This document shows, piece by piece, positions 22,853-38,268 of a stretch of DNA of 64,000 nt. The notes beneath the pieces are model-generated. The model was not told where the DNA came from. It saw nothing but the letters and a program-made list of their open reading frames with translations, and did not search any database. Numbering within the stretch: the first letter of the stretch is position 1; each line of letters starts with the position of its first letter. A program made the translations under genes and the position numbers. This stretch comes from Cryptomeria japonica (Eukaryota; Streptophyta; Pinopsida; Cupressales; Cupressaceae): NCBI RefSeq assembly GCF_030272615.1, contig NC_081406.1:109131283-109195282 (forward strand). The letters run 5' to 3'.

Positions 22853-24337
22853 GAAGAGAGGGATATAATTATCTTTTCAAAATTTATATGTTTTTAATTA
22901 ACCAAATTCACTAGCACTTATCACGAGTCTTGGAAACAATGACTCCATATATAGTATACATTACACTACGATAAATCGTACTCCATGAGATGTGATCACA
23001 TTCTTCTTTTTTCATATGGGTAAATTATTTATGGGTGTCCAACAATCTTCTATGCTTGACTTACATGTAAACAACCTTAATTTTAACAAGTCACTATTAT
23101 TTTCTTGTTCATGATTATAATTCGTTCACTTTGTTGTAATGAGGGATAGACTAGTTGAAAGGTGTTTACCAAAACAATATTTTATATATTATATATTAAT
23201 ACATATATAATATATGTATGCATTTAACATCTAATATGACATATTAATGTACATGTAATATTTATTATATATTAGATAAAAAAATAAATTTAATTATATA
23301 TTCATTATATAATATTTATATGTATTTAGTATCTACATATATTTAATATAAAAAACTAAAACTAAATAAATATTATAAAAGAACAAGTGTTTATCACAAC
23401 AATGTTTAATATTTAATAAGAAAATTAAATAAATATTGTACAAATAATTTTTTTTTATTCTTTAATTTAATATTGATTTTACAATACATATTAATATATT
23501 ATATATCTATATAATTATAATTACATCTATTAACTTAAAATTAAAATGGACATCTTTTTAGGCATATTTAAGGCTGGTGTAATATTGTCTGGAAGGAAAT
23601 TTTGGAGTTTGCCAAATTTTTAATCCTAATAATAAAAAAAATAAAATTGAAATGTTATCACTTGTGTTGAAAGATGGAAAAGGTACTTTCATGACATATG
23701 ATTAAGATAGGTCTATGATGTCCCATGCTATAATTTTGTAATATATTAAGCAATACCTGTACAGTGGCATATATGAATTTTTAGACATCAAATTGAATTT
23801 GGTCCGACATTTGTGAAATCTAGGATTTCTTATGCCAAAATATAAATTAGATTTGAAAAAGGCAATAAATGTATGGGATTATTTAAAACAGTGAATGTTG
23901 TGCATTTCCCCATGAGAAATGGTGAAGTGGAGCGACGGGGTTAATGTTGTGTACGGTGAATGGTGGATGACAGTAAAGGAATTGACACACATTCCAACCT
24001 TGTATGCATGAGATACAAAAATGAGCGCACAACATATGAGCAGAAATGAGAAAATGATGAACAAAACCCTATGAAACCCTGATTACCTTTCTTCATATAT
24101 GCGCATTTAGTAATGCATCGAGAGAGGTAAAAAATACCAAAATAAAAAATTTATCAACGGCGGTAGACGTCCCAATAGTCTTGCATGCCTTTAGATAAAT
24201 ACACATCATTGATTTTATATTTAAGGTCGTCCATTTCATAGAATGAGATACCTTCGGCGTAATTATGGATTAAAGTCCAACTACCTACAAAGTACACATA
24301 TTATTTGATTGTGGAATATCAATTAGGAATTTTTATT
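22851..24337. other. AT-rich intergenic sequence
   Basis: No gene. A block near 24233-24275 (ATGAGATACCTTCGGCGTAA) matches one near 26190-26225 (AAGAGACGCCTTCGGCATAA), another diverged dispersed repeat. Confidence 0.45.
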
Positions 24338-26805
<2,468 letters not shown>

Positions 26806-27406
26806 CTATATTCGATAGTCCATGTCCTTACCTTTATCATTACTAGCATTATTTCTAGTAGCTCCACCTTTATTGTTACTGATATCACTAGAATTAGTCC
26901 CGCTACATTTACCTTTCTTATTCTTGTCCTCGTGCTTCAATTTCTTGACCTGATCGTGAAGCACCTTGAGGCCATCAACATTGTTTTGAATATAAGATTT
27001 TCTAACATTTGCCATCATTTCTAATTTCTGATGGACTTTAAGAATGTTATCCTCCAACATTTTGATCCTACTTTCATAATCAGTTCTTAAAGTATTGAAA
27101 TCCTTTGCCACCTCCTCCAAAATGGATAACATTTTCGAGTTATCCTTCTTGCTTTTATCATTCTTGAGGCCACCATCCAATTTGTCCATCTTGCACTTTC
27201 TCTCTGATGAGATTGATTTCATTGAAGAGCCATTTAGAAAGACTAAGATGGCCCATAGTTCCCTCCTTTGCAAGATCAATAATGTTATCAATATGTCCCT
27301 TGGGTAAGTGCACCAAGATGGTGTGCAAAAAAGGGGTATAAGTGGACACCTTTTTTCTGAAATCAACTAAACCTGAACTTCGAGGAGCGATTTGAGACTC
27401 GTCCAC
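26806..27406 (-). pseudogene. Coiled-coil, Lys/Asn-rich reading-frame remnant of unknown family
   Basis: The first part, read from 27406, gives FRKKVSTYTPFLHTILVHL and an acidic/hydrophobic stretch to about 27160. A frameshift then leads to a frame ending at 26806 with a long predicted coiled coil (SILEEVAKDFNTLRTDYES, MLEDNILKVHQKLEMM, LHDQVKKLKHEDKNKKG) and a Ser/Asn/Gly/Lys tail. I do not recognise the family. The composition fits a gag-like or accessory protein of a mobile element. Its first 35 codons lie inside the left arm of the large inverted repeat, so the frame crosses that boundary at 27301. Confidence 0.45.
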
Positions 27407-28428
27407 TCAAAATATGAAGACACCCAAAGAACAAAGATTGTAGTACTCTGAATCTAGTTTCCAAACTACTATTTTTTTTCAAAATTGGATAAGATTAAGG
27501 GGGTCAAATCCTTCGCACACGAATAACAGTTCCTGACTTTTTCTGAAAAAACATAACATAGTGTTTGGTGTGCGCATAAAAAAATTTATAGTTAGATTTA
27601 TTATTTTGACAAATCCTTTGGTAGAAAAATAGTTAAGAGTGAGCACTAGAAGTTGTGTATTTTTTTGTAATTTTTTGTTGAGTATTTTTTTTAATGATTA
27701 TTCGATATAGGCACATCCTGAAAATTAGATGCTTGTTCATGCATGAAGCATAACTTGCATCAAAATAATCGAAAATGCATTTTTCTTTTAAAAGTGTAAA
27801 GAATCAAGTGCACTACAATATTAAAATATATAATTTGTTTTAAATTTGGATAAGTAGAACAAAAGTTATTAAAAAAATGGTACACATATGTCTTTGAGAA
27901 CTATGGAGACACTGGTAAAAATAAATAAATTTTAATATCTTAGTGTTGTCCAAAGATTAAAAAAATTATATGATTAGAAAGCTCAAAAGACATGTGAAAT
28001 TATGGTGGTAATTTTACAAATACCCAGTTGATGAAGTGTACACTTGATGACGACAAAGTTGATAAAACAATTTGATAAAAAAATACATGTAAGAGAGGAG
28101 CGAAATGGAGGTTTGAAATGGAGGGAAATCAAACCCCTAAGTCTTAGCCTTGTCATCCAAGGCTATTAGCGAGCCTAAACACGCTAAAACACGAATGAGA
28201 TTTTTAAAATAAAAGCGCGCACAAGTTTTTAAATATAAAAGTCCATTTGCGTTTTTTAGACCAAAAAACTCGTACGAGTTATGTTGACACAAAAACATTC
28301 CAATATATAGAACTAGATATGTATGTATATAATATGTGTATACATATGCATATAATATGTCTATGTCTATATGTATATAATATGTGTATGTATATGTATA
28401 TAATGCGTATGTATATATGTATGTAAAA

Positions 28429-28430
<2 letters not shown>

Positions 28431-28473
<43 letters not shown>
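28431..28473. repeat. (CATA)n(TA)n microsatellite
   Basis: A CATA run passes into a TA run within the loop of the inverted repeat. Confidence 0.9.
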
Positions 28474-28474
<1 letters not shown>

Positions 28475-28498
28475 GTCTCTCAATATCTTAGTAGATTG

Positions 28499-28501
<3 letters not shown>

Positions 28502-28571
<70 letters not shown>
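28502..28571. repeat. (CT)n microsatellite
   Basis: A pure CT run of about 70 bp directly abutting the palindromic array. Confidence 0.97.
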
Positions 28572-28573
<2 letters not shown>

Positions 28574-29530
28574 TGCGACCCCACGTGACCCCTAACAACA
28601 CCATATAAGGTCCCTTAGCACCCCATATGACCACTTAGGACTATATGATGTCCTAAGGGGTCATATGATGTTCTAACACATGTGTGGCCCCATTAGCACC
28701 CCACATGACCCCCAACGACACCATATGACCCCTTAGGACCATATGATGTTCTAAGGGGTCATATGGTGTTGTAACACATGTGTGGCCCCTTAGTACCCCA
28801 CATGACCCCTAACGACACCATATGACCCCTTAGCACACCACATGACCCCTTAAGAGCATATGATGTCCTAAGGGGTCATATGGTGTCCTAAGGGGTCATG
28901 TGGTGTTGTAACACATGTGTGGCCCAATGAGGACCCCACATGACCCCTAACAACATCATGTGACCCCTTAGTACACCACATGACCCCTTAGGAGCATATG
29001 ATGTCCTAAGGGGTCATATGGTGTGCTAAGGGGTCATATGGTGTTGTAACACATGTGTGGCCCCTTAGGACCCCACATGACCCCTAACAACATCATGTGA
29101 CCCCTTGGCACACCATATGGCCCCTTAGGACCATATAATGTCCTAAGGGGTCCTATGGTGTCCTAAGGGGTCATATAGTGTTGTAACACATGTGTGGCCC
29201 CTTAGGACCCCACATGACCCCTAACAACACCATATGACCCCTTAGCACACCATATGGCCCCTTAGGACCATATGGTGTCCTAAGGGGTCATATGGTGTCC
29301 TAAGGGGTCATATGGTGTTGTAATACGTTGTAATACGTGTGGCCCCATTAAAACCCCACATGACCCTTAACTACACCATATGACCCCTTAGCACACCACA
29401 TGACCCCTTAGGACCATATGATGTCCTAAGGGGTCGTATGGTGTCCTAATGGGTCATATGGTGTTCTAACACGTGTGGCCCCATTAGGACCCCACAAGAT
29501 CCCTAACAACACCATATGACCCTTAGGGAA
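28572..29530. repeat. Array of palindromic units of about 137 bp
   Basis: About eight units, marked by CCCCACATGACCCCTAAC-like starts near 28582, 28699, 28798, 28933, 29069, 29207, 29353 and 29491. Most intervals are 135-146 bp; two early ones are shorter. Each unit is built from CATATGACCCCTTAGGAC and its reverse complement GTCCTAAGGGGTCATATG, so units and half-units are self-complementary around CATATG centres. A conserved AACACATGTGTGG spacer (itself a palindrome) recurs. It is not coding and has no unique spacers. Confidence 0.95.
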
Positions 29531-30598
29531 CGCTAAATGCATTGCATACAAGTCCATGCTACTAGTCTAATTTTATTAAAGCAAAACATGTACATTCTTT
29601 TCTTACTAAACATAATGCATACGTGTTTTTTATTTTCAAAAACCAGTACACGTTTTTATGTTTTAAAAAATACAAACACGTTTTTGTTTTAAAAAACTCA
29701 TACTCATTTTTACTTTAAAGAACATGTATGCATTTTGCCTTGTACTTAGGCTTGAATAGCAAGGTTGAGGCTTGGGATCCTGTTTACCCTCCTTTTTACG
29801 TGTTTTCTTCTTCCAATCTAATTTCTCAACTTCATCGTCATCAGGTTAGATGTTACCAAGTGGGTATTTCTAAAATTGCCACCATAATTTCACACATCTT
29901 CTGAGCTTTCTAACCATATAATTTTTTTAAAAATTGAACAATATTAACACATTAATCTTGAATTTCTTTTACCAGTGTCTCCATAGTTTTCAAAGACATA
30001 TCTGTACCATTTTTTTAATAAATTTTGATCTATTTATCCAAAAAAAAATTAAAAATATATATTATTGTATTGCACTTAATTCTTTACACTTAAAAAATAA
30101 ATTGTATTTTCGAATATTTTGGTGCAAGTTATGTTTCGCACACGAACAGGTACCTGATTTTTAGGATGTGCTTGTTTCGAATAATCATAAAAATAAAATT
30201 AAAAAATACTCAACATAAAATTACAAAAAAAAATACATAACTTCTAGTGCTCACTCTTAGATATATTTCTACCATAGGATTTGTCAAAATACTAAATCTA
30301 ACTATGACTTTTTTGATGCGCACGCCAAACACTATGTTATGTTTTTCAGAATAAATCAAGAACTATTTTTATTGCACTAAGGATTTGACCCCCTTAATCT
30401 TATCCAATTTTGAAAAAAATTATTAGTTTGGAAACTAGATTCAGAGTACTACAATATTTGTTCTTTGAGTATCTTCATATTTTGAGTGGACGTGTCTCAA
30501 ATTGTTCCTCCAAGTCAGGTTTTAGCTAATTTCAGAAGAAAAAAAAAGGTGTCCACTTATACCCCCCTTGTTGCACACCATCTTGGTGCACTTACCCA

Positions 30599-33500
30599 CT
30601 CTTAAAGAGTGAATTCATGGTCTTACAAAGAGATGATTGTATGGCAGCGGTCCTGGCACGACATACACTGGGATGGGCATAGTAACATGACCCAACCTTA
30701 AAACTAAAATCACAATGCCCAAGGCTTGTTTACCAGTGTTATCGAACCTTCAAATGAACAAAGAAGAAGCTACAAGTGAAGTTGGATCAACCTTGATTTT
30801 AGGCGATAAATCTAAACTACAAACATTGAGTACCAAACTTACAGTATCAATCAAAGTATGCCCGATGCCAATATTATTCATATATACTATTATCATAAAG
30901 GAATTATATGCATACTTTTGTACTTATATAGGTGTAAGATCATGTAAATAGAATGTAATATTCAATGTATCTACATGAATATGTTTAATCAATGCATTTA
31001 CATTTGTCAGTCTAATGAGAGAATCTTTTGCAACACTTCCTAAAGCATATCTTGATAAACTGGAGTAGTCTGAAGCAATTCCCAAAGTGAGATCTTAATA
31101 GGAGTAATGTGGAGTTGGGATAAGATCATATTCACTTTGGTACTTGGCTACAATTTAAGTGCTTAAGGAAGATCAAGTCGAGAAGGTGATAGAGAAGTTG
31201 GTTGATCAACATTTTGCCTATTCCTTCAAGTATTATAAGTATGGGCTATCGTCCTATAAGAAGAAGCCAAGTAGATTGTGTATATTTCAAGAGAAGGTCT
31301 TGTGGGTGAATTTGAAAGGAACACTATGAATATGGATTAATTTCTTTGGAGAAGGACTAGATGAAGTCACATAAGTAACTAGTCTCTTACTCCTACTAGG
31401 GGCAGTAGGGACTATGATTACATTAATGAACTTCTCGTTCTATGAAGAAGAACATTCTAATCAAAAAGTTTGTGTAACAATTTTTTTACTAGAAGGAAAT
31501 ACCTCAAGGAAATCATCTAGGGCATCTTCTAGCATATCAAAATATTACTTTAAAAATACACTATCAAAAAACATTAAAACTTTGAATAAAGAATACTTGT
31601 CTTATCAGATTAAATTGATACGAAGTTTAAAGAGGGGATAAATTGAAATTGCTTAATTATGTTGATATATAAAAAGATACAATATTTAAACTATAGAAAT
31701 AGAAATAGGAATTGTAGAGTTTAGAGACTTTGTCACCAAATGGGTTAGCTTTTGGCCATGGATGGCAACACATCGTACGAATGTTTGCACACTTGTGTTG
31801 TTGTCTTGATCAAAATAGCTAGTAACTTCCCAATAAGAAGAATATAGTCCATTAGATCTTCAAACCTACACACAAGAGGAGAAAAAATGTTGGGGGCTCT
31901 ATAGGAGTTTGCCTCAGTCAAACCCACGTCTTTGGTCTTTCAACCTCTATCGATAGCTGCAACAAGATTGGAAATAGACAAGCCAAGTCAAATTTATAAA
32001 ATTAAATAGATGTATGATAGAAACAAACCCCGTTGTGGAGAACCCCTATCACACTAACTAAAAGACATATAGACAATATTGCAAATACAATGAGCAAGAG
32101 AAACAATATAATAGACATAACATGCTTGTAGACGAGAGGAGTCTTGACTACTATAAGTGCTTGAGATACAAGAGTTTTTTGACAATTTTTTGTTATGTGA
32201 GAGAAGGAGAGAGTGGAGGTAAGAAGTGTTCAAGAGCTTCCAAAAAGTTGTGAGAATGAGGAAAATATTGGGTTTCACTCAGTTGAATGGGAAGGAGGAG
32301 TTTTTATAGATAGTTTTGTTGCTATGATACACGTCAAGGACAAACTACGTGAAATATTCTTCTTTGAAATTCGAAAAGTACCCCGATGTTAGCATGCCAT
32401 GTAGACATCTACTCGTCATTTTATCGTCTGACCAAATTCTTCTGATATTCAAACCATAGGCTACAAATGCTTCATCATTATCACCTATAAGGTTGAGATC
32501 ATGAAATTTTGATCATAGGCTTTTCATAAATGGCACATGCACAATACATAAGTGTGAAATCATTGAATGCAATTTCTAACATTACAGAAGCTTGTGACCT
32601 ATCAAAGTATTTTTAAATACCTCGGATCGACACAAAAATCCTATAAGTACAAAAGAAGATATTACTGTTTAGAAATTCATTTACCTAAAAATTTATAAGA
32701 CATAATCTAGATAACATTAAATATCAAGTTTATGGGTACAAATCAAAGTTGCAACTATGAATTAGAGCCTATAAAACAAACTTAACTAAACATAGAAGAA
32801 TATTTTGGTTCTATTCCACATAAATGAATATGTTGAGCATTTTCAAATTCTGAGACACATAAATCTCATTGTCTTCATTAAACATTAATCATTATTTGAT
32901 TACAAAATTAAACAAACTATCTTTTCATTTATTATTACTATTTATAACATGATTGTACTTTCTATTAAAATTTATCAAACTCAATCCATTTTATTTCACT
33001 CCTATGCTACACATTATATTCATAAATTATTTATATTTAATCATATTTATTTACTAATTAATCGAATTAAAAAGTGAAAACTATAAACAAACCAACCGGA
33101 GTTTTCCTTTTTAATAGACATTAATACTAACCTATTGGCTCATGTCCTCTGAATAAAAATTTCCCTATCAAACTAAAATAACCATCATCCCAAAAGAAAA
33201 ATATTACAATGAACTTGTCATTGCTTCCCGAAGCCTCCATTTTACTGATGGATAGAAGCCCAAAATAAGTACTGAAAACTGAGGAGTTGATGTATTTGTG
33301 ACTTGATCCTCCAACTGAAATCTGCCTCTTGCTCAAATTACACTTCTTTCCATTCACTCTGCAAATGCCATTTTTCATCATTATGGTTTTGCCTCATTGA
33401 CTTTCTCCAAAACAATGATCTATTCCCTGACAACTCAGAAGTGTTTGAATCTACCATTGTGTACAGAGTAGAAATTCAGGCAAGGTCAAGGATTTTGGAA

Positions 33501-33746
33501 TTGAGTTTGTATGATGGTAGAAGGCACAAACAAAAGATTTTCAAATCCCATTCAGGTTTTTTGGGAAAAAATAGCTAAACTGTCTTGACTGGTACAATGG
33601 ATAAAAAATATGAAAAGACCCATGGATAAGGATTTGCAGATAAACCAAGTGGACATAACTTGTTTTGAAGTTTAGATGTAGAAGCTATTAGCAAGAATGT
33701 TCAATATGGCTCCAAAATTGCACTAAATCAAAGCCCAGTGGGATGA
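30599..33746. other. Intergenic sequence with one decayed frame
   Basis: No intact gene. From 31021 to 31641 (+) one frame holds protein-like stretches (DQVEKVIEKLVDQHFAYSF and a Ser/Lys-rich tail) broken only by stops at about 31066, 31096-31105, 31156, 31327 and 31372. I do not recognise it. Short unrelated open frames near 33.1-33.6 kb have no supporting signals. Confidence 0.35.
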
Positions 33747-36333
33747 TCATTTCTGCAGGTCACCAGAAAAGGTAGGATGTTGTTGTATGGATGGTGATGG
33801 AGGCGAAGTTGGTGTGTAGTGAATGGTGAGCTCCATAATCTCTCTGCGTACATTGTCTTCTTCCTCCTGCAATCTCTCTGTCTGTACTGCACTAGCATAG
33901 AATGCAACTCCCATACAAGTTGCAAACAGCCCAAATACTCCTGCTGCTGCAAACACTCCTTCTCTCACCACTGTACATTTATATCTTACCACATTCTGTC
34001 TTTCTGTATGCCCTGCTTCCACTGCAATTCCAATGATCAGAAGCACAGCTGCCACTGCAAAAGATATCCTGAATCCACACTCCCAACAACACAAAATGAG
34101 CACACAAAGTCTCAGGAAAATGTAGTAGAAGCCGTCCATGGGCTAATGGCAAACAAAAGTGTAAGTTACACAAGCAGAAGATATTAACTCAAGAGCTTCC
34201 TTATAGTAATAAATTGTATTCGACATAAAAGACATTAAGGTCTCATAGTTATGTTAATATGCTTAATGGTTCTGGATTGTAACTGTGTTTTATCTTTTTC
34301 AATCAATATTTCGGATCGTCCATCATCAGAATAATAAACTAAAAAGAAAAAAACAAATTTGTATCAAAAGTATAAATGACATAAGGAAAGTTTTGAGAAA
34401 ATTTGTTTTTGAGAGGAAGATGATTCTAAAATTTCAATCTAGTAGAGCCAGGTTAATTGTTTTATCCTTGTGATGCAGAGGATCCCCTAAAATCAATTTA
34501 AGAGAAAAATCTTCTAGGGGGATATTTTGGGCTGAAGCTGAAGAGGAAGGACCAAATTTCAACCGAGAGCCTTGCTGCTCCTATTATCATTACGGTGCAG
34601 GGGTTTCCTTGAAGTTCATTAGCAAAATCCTCTAGGATGGGTCAGATGTTTAAATCTGTTTGACAATTTCAGAGAATTGATTCATTTTTTCTTGTTCATT
34701 CCCATGATAAATCAGAGTTTGAAAAAAAAAATCCACAAACATTCAAGCTAATTTTATTTTATAAAACGGATCACAAGGATTTGAAAAAAAAAACTTTAAG
34801 CATTGGGAGAGATTGTTAAGATTATCGTAGATGAGCTAGAAAACTCATTTACCGTTGTAAATCTCAAAAACCACTGTTGCAACAGAAGTTTAGGGAAGTC
34901 CTCGTAGGAGTACAGCAAGGAGGGATATACAGCAGAAACAATGGAGATTGCAGATCAGAAACACCAAAACCTAAAGCCAACTGATAAAAACCACGCACCA
35001 GTATCATACACCCAGAGGAAAAACCATTTTGTAATGTACACTGACAAGGATGAGACCGTTGATCTTTTACTCTTCAGAGTACTTCCCCATTTCCTGTACG
35101 ATTGGGGTATTTGGAATCCCAACCCTGTAGGATATAATCTCCAATAAAAAAGCACTAACTCTGCTTGATTATAAGCCTGATTGTGAATCTGAGCCTTTAG
35201 AAACTACACCTAAAACTCTTCTCTAATCGAAGTGTATCCACTTGATTAGAAGATTGTTTGCATGCTTGTATAGATTTTTAATTAATTTAAATTCTTCTTT
35301 ACTTCGGCAAATTGTGTACGCGAAGGAAGAATAAACTGTCCACCATTTTCTTAAGATTGTTTTCATAATCACCCCACTTAAATTGGGAACTGCCTATGCA
35401 GTCATATTTCGCCAGAAATATAAGGGACACATCTTCTGATACACTTTTTCATACATATATTTCGATGAAATATATGACTGCATAGCTGCTCCTGTTAAAT
35501 TGGATGGTTGAGCCATTCAAAAACATTGCCAGTGATCACAACTTTTTACCCCGATTCAAATGATAGGGAGAATTCAAGGTATGATCACAGTTATAAAATT
35601 AGTCCTAATGACAGTTGATCTTCCATATAAAAAACAAAGAATTGTTTCCATTAATGTCCACCTTTCAAAGATTCTAAACATTTCAGCATAATCATGTTAC
35701 TGCTTAGTGTTCCATTTAAGAATTGAAGGAAGTTTTACCAGTTCTTAACAAAAAGGTTATGTAATGAAAGACAAGATTTAATATAGGACAATTAGTTATC
35801 ACTTTGCATAAGGGTAAGATGTAAAACTCTGCAATACCAACCATGAGAGAACAAAGGAGGCCAGAGCCTGCCATCTGAAGATAGTGTAATGGTTAGAATC
35901 AGATTCTGTCCATGCCGCCAATGGACGAAATGTATCAGTTGCAGAAGCAGTACAGAGGGCCATCCACATATATGCTTGGCCTATACCCATTGCCACCCCC
36001 ATAGCCAACATTGACCCCACCCCACTGACAAGAGCTGACCTACCACTGTCAACATACATGCACCTTACATAACCCCCACTTCCCACCTCCCCTGTAATCC
36101 ACACAGTCTGCAATTTCCACAAACACCCATCAATTCAGTCAGCCTTAATTCCACATACAAATCATGAACATCAAGAATTCTCATACCTCTGTTTTGGTGA
36201 TCTCTGCAAGCAGCCCAAATACAAATGCCAGGAGGCCCAAAAGAGTGCAGATAATCATGACCCATGTCCCCAATTTGCTGCCAATAGATCTGCAACTGCG
36301 GTCAATGGCCAGATCGGCATGAGTCACAGCCAT
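33747..36333 (-). CDS. DUF1218 four-pass membrane protein, three exons
   Basis: Exons on the minus strand: 36333-36187, 36107-35842 and 34068-33747. Introns are 79 and 1773 bp, with GT donors and CAG acceptors. The coding parts total 735 bp in frame, giving 244 residues. Four membrane segments are visible: about 23-45, 75-100, 129-154 and 172-196. The arrangement, the Cys at 65 and 169, and GVFAAAGVFG before the last helix fit DUF1218 (PF06749), a plant family of small endomembrane or plasma-membrane proteins; some members affect cell-wall lignin. The tail (200-244) is acidic, then Pro/Ser-rich. The start is the first Met in frame, 10 codons before a Cys/Ser/Lys stretch and the first helix. 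No disabling change is seen. The biochemical role is unknown. Confidence 0.85.
35394..35485. repeat. MITE-like hairpin inside intron 2
   Basis: CTATGCAGTCATATTTC (35394-35410) is repeated inverted as GAAATATATGACTGCATAG (35467-35485), with a 2-bp insertion in the right arm and a 56-bp loop. It resembles a small fold-back insertion. No clear target duplication was established. Confidence 0.6.
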
Positions 36334-38268
36334 ACTGCAATCAATTGAGGCATTTCATCGACATTGATGATCATATATTACACAATTAAAGAGTATTCGA
36401 TATGATTCACCGCATAAATGGCTGTACATTTTGGAGATTGTATTAAAGGGAATCAAAGATTTTGGACTCACGCGCCAAATCTCCTTGAAGTCCAAAAGGC
36501 TGGCGGCAAAAACTGTAGCATTACAATATGTGTCGCCGGCTATAACAGATCAAGATGACAAGGAGGCTCACAAAATGACAATATGTTGACTGAGTAATCT
36601 ATTTTGGATTACAATCAGATTATGGGGATGTCGCTTTAGATTTTTTTGGCAGTTTTGAATTGTTATATAAGGGTTGTGGACTAGCTTTTTACAATGTAAA
36701 CCAGTCGTATGGTAATGAAAAAAATGTACATTCGACTACAAATCTGAACCAGATCGAATACAGATCATTCCATTATTCCACCCTTCGCACATGGGCCTAG
36801 GTTGTGACAGGAAGTGTGTGAAATTTTGGATATTGTTTTGGAAATTATGTACTGAATATATATGATTTATGAGTACAATCAATAAATTTTGTTTTATTTT
36901 TAAAAATGTATTGAAAATATATGATTTATAGTAATAATGTATCATATGTGTGTTGTTTTATAAATAAAAAAATTCTTGCCTTTTTAAAATTATGTAAACT
37001 TTTTAAGTTCAAAAATACATAAATGTTTATATTTTCATTATTAAATTTCTTTTAAAAAGACTTCATCTACCATACTAACCTTTTTTTTAAAAAAATTTAA
37101 TTATACCTTTTAAAATTAGAATATGTGTCTTTCTTAGGTGGGGGAGGGAATATAGTGCTTGCATGTGATTGGGAGTAAGTTGGCTTTGGATTGGTGGCAA
37201 AGTTGATGGGGTTATTTGGATGATAATTATTCATTTGAGTCAATTTATAATGTTTGAATTTTCATTTGGGTGTGTGGAATAAATTTTTACCTATGCTTAT
37301 GGGATTGAAAAACACTTTTGAACTAACTTTGAAAAGATTAAGTGAGTGTGGTATATGTTCATATTGACTAATAAGTCCATTTAATATGAGTAGATATTAC
37401 ATGTGGGGGCAAAATTAGACATGTCATTTTATTTGGGAGAGCTAGTTTGGATGTGGAGACAATTGATCTCATACATTCAAAATTAAAGTATAACATTTAA
37501 TTTGCTTTAGTGGCATATGGGAGAGGTATCAATGGTGGAGTTTTCTATAATTGAAAGTTGGAATGTGTGTTTTTTTAAATTATCTTAGATATGTTGATTT
37601 GATTTTTAATTAGATATTTAAGTTTATAAGTTAATTGAATTTGGATAACTTTTTTATGTCTTTTTATTTGAGTTTCAATTCATCTATATATTTAATATTT
37701 AATATTTCATTCATTAATATGTCTTGGATATAAATATTGGTAATATTTCATTTTTAGATAGAATTGTTGGTACAATTGAATCTCTCCAAATTTGAATTTA
37801 TTTTCTATTTATTTTGAGTCGATTTAATTAAAATAAAAAATAAAAAATTGTCTACTGAATTATGTGTCAAAGAGTCTAAATTAAATTTTAGGATGTCATA
37901 TTTATAGACATCCTCTAGGATTATGTCAAATCTTCTACTTTGTTAAAAAGATAACCTTCAATAATGAGCCTCTATAATTCTTCTATTTGAAAATGGTGTT
38001 GAATTTTTCAATCTTTATTAACATCATTTCACTATAGATCACATCATATGATGATAATCAAGAGAATTATTTCTTTAGAAAAATCATGATCTTGACTAAT
38101 AACTAGTGGTCCCAGATTTTAGCAAAATTTCCACATATGAGGTGTATTAGTGGTACCAATATGGATGCACCGTCTCTAATAAGGCCTTATAAGATCAATG
38201 AATCTTAAATGCTACAAATCATTATATGGACTTTACTATTATTACACTTTGGTTTCTAATGTTGATAG
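36334..38268. other. Upstream region of the DUF1218 gene and AT-rich spacer
   Basis: The first few hundred bases upstream of 36333 must hold the minus-strand promoter, but no convincing TATA box is identified. Beyond about 36.7 kb the sequence is AT-rich without a recognised feature. Confidence 0.35.

Larger units (their letters stand above)
27301..30598. repeat. Large inverted repeat with arms of about 870 and 859 bp
   Basis: The left arm, 27301 to about 28170, starts TGGGTAAGTGCACCAAGATG. The right arm, about 29740 to 30598, is its reverse complement. They correspond in order along their length: GTGTCCACTTATACCCC, GTACTCTGAATCTAGTTTCC, ATTAAGGGGGTCAAATCC, GAGTGAGCACTAGAAGTT and ACTATGGAGACACTGGTA all recur inverted. 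Sequence between arms is about 1.57 kb of microsatellites and a palindromic array. The nine bases outside the two ends differ, so no target duplication is visible. It may be a fold-back or Mutator-like element with long terminal repeats, or an inverted duplication of a gene-like element. Confidence 0.88.

Noticed and set aside
28137-28457. Tyr/Thr-rich 106-codon minus-strand frame
   Set aside because: Mostly translation of (CATA)n/(TA)n repeats.
28572-29530. CRISPR-like array
   Set aside because: Repeats are regular but there are no unique spacers; units are themselves palindromic and the DNA is plant nuclear.
27301-30598. Definite Mutator-like transposon
   Set aside because: Long inverted ends fit, but no 8-9 bp target duplication and no transposase are visible, and a reading frame crosses the left edge.
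33819-34187. 122-codon plus-strand frame
   Set aside because: It is the opposite strand of exon 3 of the DUF1218 gene.
34941-35155. Open frames on both strands within intron 2
   Set aside because: Short, overlapping on both strands, without domain, splice or promoter support.
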